Positions 4,976-9,641 of a stretch of DNA of 9,641 bases are shown here, one piece after another. The first letter of the stretch is position 1, and each line of letters opens with the position of its first letter. The stretch is from Pseudomonadota bacterium. Its GTDB lineage: Bacteria > Pseudomonadota > Gammaproteobacteria > Burkholderiales > Thiobacillaceae. The stretch covers positions 1 through 9,641 of the forward strand of contig JAKACL010000097.1 in NCBI GenBank assembly GCA_021821425.1, read 5' to 3'. Position numbers and translations under genes: made by a program. The notes below the pieces were generated by a model. It saw only the letters and a list, made by a program, of their open reading frames with translations. It was not told the origin of the DNA and made no database searches.

Positions 4976-6181
4976 ATGCTGCGGGGACTTGCGCTCAACA
5001 CCCGAATCGCTTTCACCGCGCTGATCGCCCTGATCTGTGTCCTGCTGATCAACAGCCTGTATCAACTGCATGAACTGGGCGCGCAGATTGATGTCGTCGT
5101 GGAGCACCACAACCGAAAAATCGACTTCATCACCCAGACCCAGGTGGCTTCTCACCTCCGCACCGACAGCCTGTTTCGCATGGCGCTGACCGAAGACCCG
5201 TTCGAGCGCGACGCCTATTTCATGGAATTCAATCGCGCGGGATTCCTCGTCGGCAGCGGCCGCAATGCCCTGCGTTCGCTGGGCTTGACCGCCGCCGAGC
5301 AACGCCAGTTCGACGAGCAGACGCGCCTGGTCACCAAAATCCAGTCGGTGCAGGAACGCGTGGTCGATCTGTTCAACGCCGATCTCGAAACGCAAGCGCG
5401 CCAGCTTCTGGTGCAGGAAGCGATCCCGTTACAGGAAGCGTTCAACCAGCATCTGGCCGACTTGCGCAACGCCTACCAACGCGCCAATCTGGCCGCCCAG
5501 CAGCGGGCGCGGACCACCTACCGGCGCGCGCTGCTCCTCACGCTGGCGTTCGGTCTCACGGCGATCGGCCTGGCGGCCCTGATCGCCTGGAGCACGCTGC
5601 GCCGGAACCGGCTGAAATCGCAGCAGATCCACCAGCACCTGAAGGCGCTCGAGCATTCGCGCAGTGCGCTGCGCGAGGAAGCCACGCACGACCCGCTCAC
5701 CGGACTGGCGAACCGGCGGCTGTTCTATGACCGCCTGCAGCAGGCGATTCTTCATGCCAATCGCTACGGCAGCAAACTGGGCCTGCTGTATGTGGACCTG
5801 GACCGCTTCAAGGAGATCAACGACACACACGGACACCATGTCGGCGACGCCGTGCTGACCGAGGTGGCCAGGCGCCTTACCGATAGCGTGCGCGACTCCG
5901 ATTCGGTCGCGCGGCTCGGCGGCGACGAGTTTGTGGTGCTGCTGACGGAATTGCAGGCGCGCGAGGACTATCGGGCGGCTGCGAAAAAAATCGAACAGGC
6001 GCTCAATGCCGGGAGCCGGTTTTACGGACTCGACATCGACATCGCCGCCAGCATCGGGGAAGCGATCTATCCCGACGACGGCACCGACGAGGATGCCCTG
6101 GTGCGGGCCGCCGACATGGCCATGTACCGGATCAAGTCCGCGAGGGCAGGCGAACGCAGGCGCGCGCCCCCCGCCGAATGA
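4976..6181 (+). CDS. Membrane-bound diguanylate cyclase (GGDEF)
   Basis: The product is 401 aa. TM1 lies at about 11-29 and TM2 at about 185-206, enclosing a helical periplasmic sensor of about 155 residues that resembles a four-helix-bundle (MCP-type) input domain. A cytoplasmic linker helix (about 207-236) leads to the GGDEF domain (about 237-390). Key features are HDPLTGLANRR (238-248), the metal-binding region VDLDRFK (D274), the intact active site GGDEF (315-319) and the inhibitory I-site RDSD (306-309), five residues before it. It should make c-di-GMP from two GTP with product feedback, controlled by a periplasmic signal; the signal is unknown. No EAL or HAMP domain is seen. The start ATG lacks a clear RBS and lies 18 nt after the peroxiredoxin stop, so it probably depends on coupling or on readthrough transcription. 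Its 3' end converges on the next gene with a 6-nt gap. Confidence 0.93.
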   Translation: MLRGLALNTRIAFTALIALICVLLINSLYQLHELGAQIDVVVEHHNRKIDFITQTQVASHLRTDSLFRMALTEDPFERDAYFMEFNRAGFLVGSGRNALRSLGLTAAEQRQFDEQTRLVTKIQSVQERVVDLFNADLETQARQLLVQEAIPLQEAFNQHLADLRNAYQRANLAAQQRARTTYRRALLLTLAFGLTAIGLAALIAWSTLRRNRLKSQQIHQHLKALEHSRSALREEATHDPLTGLANRRLFYDRLQQAILHANRYGSKLGLLYVDLDRFKEINDTHGHHVGDAVLTEVARRLTDSVRDSDSVARLGGDEFVVLLTELQAREDYRAAAKKIEQALNAGSRFYGLDIDIAASIGEAIYPDDGTDEDALVRAADMAMYRIKSARAGERRRAPPAE

Positions 6182-6187
6182 GGCTGC

Positions 6188-6760
6188 TCAGCGCGTCAGC
6201 CGGGCGGCCAGACGTTCGCGGCGCGCCTTGGCACTCCATATCCACACATACTGCATGCCGGAGATCGCGGCGATCGCGAACACGCTGACAAACAATGGCT
6301 GCAGCCAGTCCGTCAGATCGAACAGCCCGGCGAGGCCTGCCAGCACCAGCGTCAGCAGCGCGAATTCGGCAAACATGTGGGCCTTTCCCAGCCAGGTGGG
6401 ATGAATGTCGATGTGCCCCGCCAGCCCCCGGTAGCTCAGTGCGCCCAGCACGATGATGCTGTCGCGCAGCAGGATCGCCAGCGTCACCCACAGCGGGATC
6501 GCTCCGGCCTGGGTCAGCATCACCAAGGTGACCACGCCGAGCGCCTTGTCGGCGACGGTGTCGAGCGCGGCGCCCAGTTGCGTCATCTGATTGAGCCCGC
6601 GCGCCAGCATGCCGTCGAGGCCGTCCGACACCGCGGCGGCGAGGAACAGCCAGCAGGCCGCCTCCCAGCGCTGCTGCAGGATCAGCCACGCCACGACCGG
6701 CACCGCGACGATCCGCAGCAGCGTGATGAGGTTTGGCAGGTTGACGACGCGTTCGGTCAT
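6188..6760 (-). CDS. CDP-alcohol phosphatidyltransferase (PgsA/cardiolipin synthase-like)
   Basis: The product is 190 aa with about five or six membrane helices. The complete CDP-alcohol phosphotransferase motif is present: D46-x2-D49-G50-x2-A53-R54...G63-x3-D67-x3-D71. The four Asp residues bind two metal ions, and D71 is the usual catalytic base. NLPNLITLLRIVAVP (7-21) is the typical opening of PgsA-type enzymes. It transfers a phosphatidyl group from CDP-diacylglycerol to an alcohol in the inner membrane, most likely glycerol-3-phosphate or phosphatidylglycerol; the acceptor cannot be decided from sequence alone. It starts 13 nt after the hrpA stop without a strong RBS, so it is probably the downstream gene of an hrpA operon. 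Confidence 0.9.
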   Translation of the reverse strand: MTERVVNLPNLITLLRIVAVPVVAWLILQQRWEAACWLFLAAAVSDGLDGMLARGLNQMTQLGAALDTVADKALGVVTLVMLTQAGAIPLWVTLAILLRDSIIVLGALSYRGLAGHIDIHPTWLGKAHMFAEFALLTLVLAGLAGLFDLTDWLQPLFVSVFAIAAISGMQYVWIWSAKARRERLAARLTR

Positions 6761-6773
6761 GCCGGCAGACTAC

Positions 6774-9641
6774 TCAAGCCAGGGGCTGTCTGGCAAGCGT
6801 GTCCCACAGCTTGTCGAGACGCTTGATCGACACCGGATACGGCGTTTTGAGTTCCTGGGCGAACAGCGATATACGCAGTTCCTCCAGCTGCCAGCGGAAG
6901 TCGTCGAGTTCGGCAGGCGCCTCGCCCTTCACCTGGCCGCGTCGCGCCAGATACTTGTTCTGCAACGTCAGCACGCCGGCCATGCCGCGCGAATCGCGCT
7001 GCTCGGACGCGGGCAGTTTCTCGAGCCGCTTGAGGATGCCTCTCAGATAGCGCGGCAGGTCCTTCAGGTGCGTCCAGGGTGTCGCGGTGATGAAGTCCGC
7101 CGGCACCAGCGCGGCGAGATGCGCGGTTTCGTCGCGCATCGCGGCGGTGAATTGGGGCTTGGCGGCCAGGCGCGCCGCTACCTGCGCGTGCAGGTCGAGA
7201 ATGTCGGCGACGTCGCGCAAGAGCGCCTGCTTCACCACGGCAATCCGCGGCTTGGCACGTTCCTTCTGCTTGCCGAAAGCCTTGGCATCGCGCGGCGTGT
7301 CGTCGTCGCCAAGGAGCGCGCGCGAGGCAATTGCGTCGATCAGCGCCGCGCGCAACTGTTCGGCGCTGCCGAAGCTGCGGAACTTCAGCGCCAGCGCGGT
7401 TTCGCGCGGCAGGTCCTTGTCGAGCTGCCTGAACTGCGCGGCGAGCGCGATCCGCAGCAGGCGCACCACGCCGCGGCGGGTCTCGGCCTCCGCCACGTCG
7501 GCCGCATCGAGCAGGCGCAGGTCGACGGTCTCGCCGTTGTCGACCAGCGCCGGATAGCCGATCAGCTCGCGCCCGCCGCGCTTGAAATTCACCTGTTCCG
7601 GCAGGTCGCCGAAATTCCACTCGACGAGGCCGGTGCGTTCGAACTCGCTGTCCTCGGCGCCGCCGCCGTAGGTGATGCGCGCCGCACCCCCGAGCTGCGC
7701 GCGCAGCGCGACGAGATCGCGGCCGCTGGCAAGTTCCTGCCCGCTGTCGTCGATCACGCTCACGTTCATCTGCAGGTGCGCCGGCAGCTCACCCTTCCAT
7801 TCGTCGGGGTGAATGTCGGTGCCGGTCTGCTTGCGGATGAACGCGGCGAGCGCTGCGGTCAGCACCTGTTCGCCCGGCTTCGCCACCGAGAGAAAGGCCG
7901 TCACGGTATCGGGCAGCGGAATCAGCGGGCGGCGCTTGTCCTTGGGCAGCGACTTCAACAGCAGCGTGAGCTTTTCGCGGATCAGGCCGGGCACCAGCCA
8001 GTCGACCTGCGCTGCTTCAATTTTATTGAGCAGGTACAGCGGCAGGTGCAGCGTCACGCCGTCGAGCGGATGGCCGGGCTCGAAGCGGTACTTCAGCGTG
8101 CAGGCGACGCCGTCGACCGCCATGGCTTCCGGAAACAGCGTGTGGTCGGCGCCGAGGCCTTCGCCGAGAATGTCCTCGCGCTGCAGGAACAGAACTTTCG
8201 GATTGGCCGCTTCGGCTTCCGCCCGCCATTGCTCGAACGCCGCGCCGTTGTGCAGCTCGGCAGGGATACGTGCGTCGAACACGCGGAAGATGCGCTCCTC
8301 GTCCAGCCACACGCCCGACTTGCGCGCCTTGTGTTCGAGATCCTCGATTTCCCTGATCAGCGCGCGGTTGTGCGCGAACCACGGGGACGTGGTGTCGTAT
8401 TCGCCCGCCACCAGCGCGCCGCGGATGAAGAGTTCGCGCGACAGCACCGGGTCGATGGGACCGTAGTGGATCTTGCGCCGCGGCACCAGGGTGATGCCGT
8501 ACAGGCTCACGCGCTCGAACGCCACCACGCGCGCGCCGTCCTTCTCCCAGTGCGGCTCGATGTACATGCGCGTGAGCAGATGGCGGCCCGCTGACTCGAT
8601 CCACTCGGGCCGCACCTCGGCGACGGTGCGCGCGAGCAGGCGGCCGGTGTCGGTCAGCTCGGCGGCCATGATCCACTTCGGGCCTGCGCCAAGACCGCCC
8701 GAAGGGCGAGCGTCTGGCGGCGTACCCCTTGCGGGTGCTTTTTTCGCCAGCGCCGAGCCGGGATGGATCGACAGCTTGATGCCGCGCGCGCCCTGGTAGT
8801 TGCCCTCGCCGGGCTTGGGGCGAGCCTTCGCATCGTCGGACTTGAAGCCGATGTTGCCGAGAAGACCTGTCAGGAGCGCCTGATGGATCGTGTCGTAGCC
8901 GGCGGCCTTGTCGTTCTCGCGCAGGCCGAGTTCGGCGACCTGCGCGTGCAACTGGCCGTGGATGTCGCGCCATTCGCGCATCCGCCGCGGCGACAGGAAA
9001 TGGTCCTGCAACAGCGTCTGCAGCTGGCGGTTGGTCTTCTTGTGCTGCACCTGCTCCTCGTACCAGCGCCACAGCTTGAGCCAGCCCATGAAGTCGGAAC
9101 GCTCGTCGGCGAACAGCTTGTGCTTCTCGTCGGCCGCCTGCGCGCGCTCCATCGGACGGTCGCGCGGGTCCTGCACCGACAGCGCGCTGGCGATGATCAG
9201 CACTTCGCGCACGCAGCGCTGCTGCTCGGCCGCCAGCAGCATTCTGGCAATGCGCGGGTCGAGCGGCAGCTTGGCGAGCTTGACGCCGATCTTGGTCAGC
9301 TGCCCCGCCTCATCCAGCGCGTGCAGTTCGGCCAGCAGCTGGTAGCCGTCGGTGACGAGCCGGTTGCTCGGCGGGTCGATGAAGGGAAAGCCGACCACGT
9401 CGCCCAGCCCGAGCGACTTCATGCGCAGGATGACGCCGGCGAGCGAGGAGCGCAGCAGTTCGGGATCGGTGAAGCGCGGGCGGTTGCCGAAATCGGTCTC
9501 GTCGTAGAGGCGGACGCAGACGCCGTCGGCCACCCGCCCGCAGCGGCCGGCGCGCTGGTTGGCCGAGGCCTGCGACACCTTCTCGATCAGCAGCTGCTCG
9601 ACCTTGTTGCGCGCCGAATAGCGCTTCACCCGCGCGGTGCC
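6774..9641 (-). CDS. hrpA: ATP-dependent RNA helicase HrpA (DEAH box), 5' end outside window
   Basis: The frame is open to the right edge; the codon at 9629 is an internal GTG, not the start. The visible part is about 955 residues, the C-terminal three quarters of a protein that is usually about 1300 aa. Numbering from 9629, helicase motif VI is QRAGRCGR (25-32), with Arg finger residues. It is followed by the winged-helix/HA2 region (about 90-180), the OB-fold region, and a long C-terminal HrpA-specific region (DUF3418) beginning near 330-400. Motifs I-V lie outside the window. HrpA unwinds RNA 3'-5' with ATP and in E. coli helps rescue stalled ribosomes and process mRNA. An unusual 19-residue insert (298-316, APARGTPPDARPSGGLGAG) breaks the normally continuous segment ending in GSALAKK and resuming at PKWIMAAEL; the frame is kept. 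The lipid-synthesis gene follows after 13 nt. Confidence 0.95.
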   Translation of the reverse strand, partial: GTARVKRYSARNKVEQLLIEKVSQASANQRAGRCGRVADGVCVRLYDETDFGNRPRFTDPELLRSSLAGVILRMKSLGLGDVVGFPFIDPPSNRLVTDGYQLLAELHALDEAGQLTKIGVKLAKLPLDPRIARMLLAAEQQRCVREVLIIASALSVQDPRDRPMERAQAADEKHKLFADERSDFMGWLKLWRWYEEQVQHKKTNRQLQTLLQDHFLSPRRMREWRDIHGQLHAQVAELGLRENDKAAGYDTIHQALLTGLLGNIGFKSDDAKARPKPGEGNYQGARGIKLSIHPGSALAKKAPARGTPPDARPSGGLGAGPKWIMAAELTDTGRLLARTVAEVRPEWIESAGRHLLTRMYIEPHWEKDGARVVAFERVSLYGITLVPRRKIHYGPIDPVLSRELFIRGALVAGEYDTTSPWFAHNRALIREIEDLEHKARKSGVWLDEERIFRVFDARIPAELHNGAAFEQWRAEAEAANPKVLFLQREDILGEGLGADHTLFPEAMAVDGVACTLKYRFEPGHPLDGVTLHLPLYLLNKIEAAQVDWLVPGLIREKLTLLLKSLPKDKRRPLIPLPDTVTAFLSVAKPGEQVLTAALAAFIRKQTGTDIHPDEWKGELPAHLQMNVSVIDDSGQELASGRDLVALRAQLGGAARITYGGGAEDSEFERTGLVEWNFGDLPEQVNFKRGGRELIGYPALVDNGETVDLRLLDAADVAEAETRRGVVRLLRIALAAQFRQLDKDLPRETALALKFRSFGSAEQLRAALIDAIASRALLGDDDTPRDAKAFGKQKERAKPRIAVVKQALLRDVADILDLHAQVAARLAAKPQFTAAMRDETAHLAALVPADFITATPWTHLKDLPRYLRGILKRLEKLPASEQRDSRGMAGVLTLQNKYLARRGQVKGEAPAELDDFRWQLEELRISLFAQELKTPYPVSIKRLDKLWDTLARQPLA
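8682..8738. repeat. 57-bp in-frame palindromic insert in hrpA (candidate dispersed element)
   Basis: Compared with the usual HrpA sequence, 19 extra codons sit between AKK and PKW. On the plus strand the insert folds into two adjacent hairpins. The first is 8687-8691/8715-8719 (CGCCA/TGGCG), 8693-8695/8712-8714 and 8696-8700/8704-8708 (CGCCC/GGGCG) with a GAA loop. The second is 8722-8727/8733-8738 (GTACCC/GGGTGC, one G-T) with a 5-nt loop. The length is a multiple of three and the frame has no stop. This has the look of a small REP/MITE-like palindromic element captured in a coding gene. No second copy is in this window, so its repetitive nature is inferred. Confidence 0.55.
8722..8744 (+). 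terminator. Intrinsic-terminator-like structure antisense to hrpA
   Basis: On the plus strand, GTACCC-CTTGC-GGGTGC forms a 6-bp hairpin directly followed by TTTTTT (8739-8744). The T-tract comes from the two Lys codons of hrpA bordering the insert. In this orientation it could stop antisense transcripts. No plus-strand gene ends here, so function is uncertain. Confidence 0.35.

Noticed and set aside
4313..5395. 360-codon minus-strand frame opposite the peroxiredoxin and cyclase genes
   Set aside because: It overlaps two genes with clear active-site motifs and runs almost to the tRNA; it has no family features.
6591..8594. 667-codon open frame on the plus strand, opposite hrpA
   Set aside because: It is antisense to a well-supported hrpA frame, has no recognisable domain, and such long shadow frames are expected in GC-rich DNA.

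Overview
The window is GC-rich, densely packed bacterial chromosome, most likely from a betaproteobacterium (a Thiobacillus/Rhodocyclales-like genome is my guess from the gene families; it is not proven). All protein families recognised are housekeeping or envelope functions. I see no phage, transposase, CRISPR array, toxin-antitoxin pair or known defence system.

Left part (1-2848). A membrane-anchored L,D-transpeptidase-like gene runs off the left edge on the minus strand. Next, also on the minus strand, is a 94-aa secreted Ser/Thr/Asp-rich protein with a strong RBS. A gene-poor stretch of about 500 bp follows (1131-1623), holding a cluster of short direct repeats and several inverted repeats. 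It ends in a tightly packed plus-strand set: a possible 18-codon leader ORF with a good RBS, a 78-aa zinc-ribbon protein overlapping it by ATGA, and a secreted 313-aa protein overlapping the zinc-ribbon gene by 7 bp.

Middle part (2849-6181). On the minus strand is a yqjD-yqjE-yqjK-like cluster (DUF883 protein, phage-holin-3_6-type membrane protein, small YqjK-like protein), then tRNA-Arg(CCU) upstream of it. Divergent from the tRNA, on the plus strand, are a membrane-anchored PrxQ/BCP-type peroxiredoxin and, 18 nt later, a membrane-bound GGDEF diguanylate cyclase with intact active and inhibitory sites.

Right part (6188-9641). On the minus strand, a large hrpA RNA helicase gene (5' end outside the window) is followed after 13 nt by a CDP-alcohol phosphatidyltransferase, which converges on the diguanylate cyclase with a 6-nt gap. 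The most unusual point in the window is a 57-bp in-frame insert in hrpA (8682-8738). It consists almost entirely of two hairpins, encodes a Gly/Pro/Arg/Ala-rich peptide, and on the opposite strand looks like an intrinsic terminator. It is the best candidate for a dispersed palindromic element that inserts into genes without breaking them.
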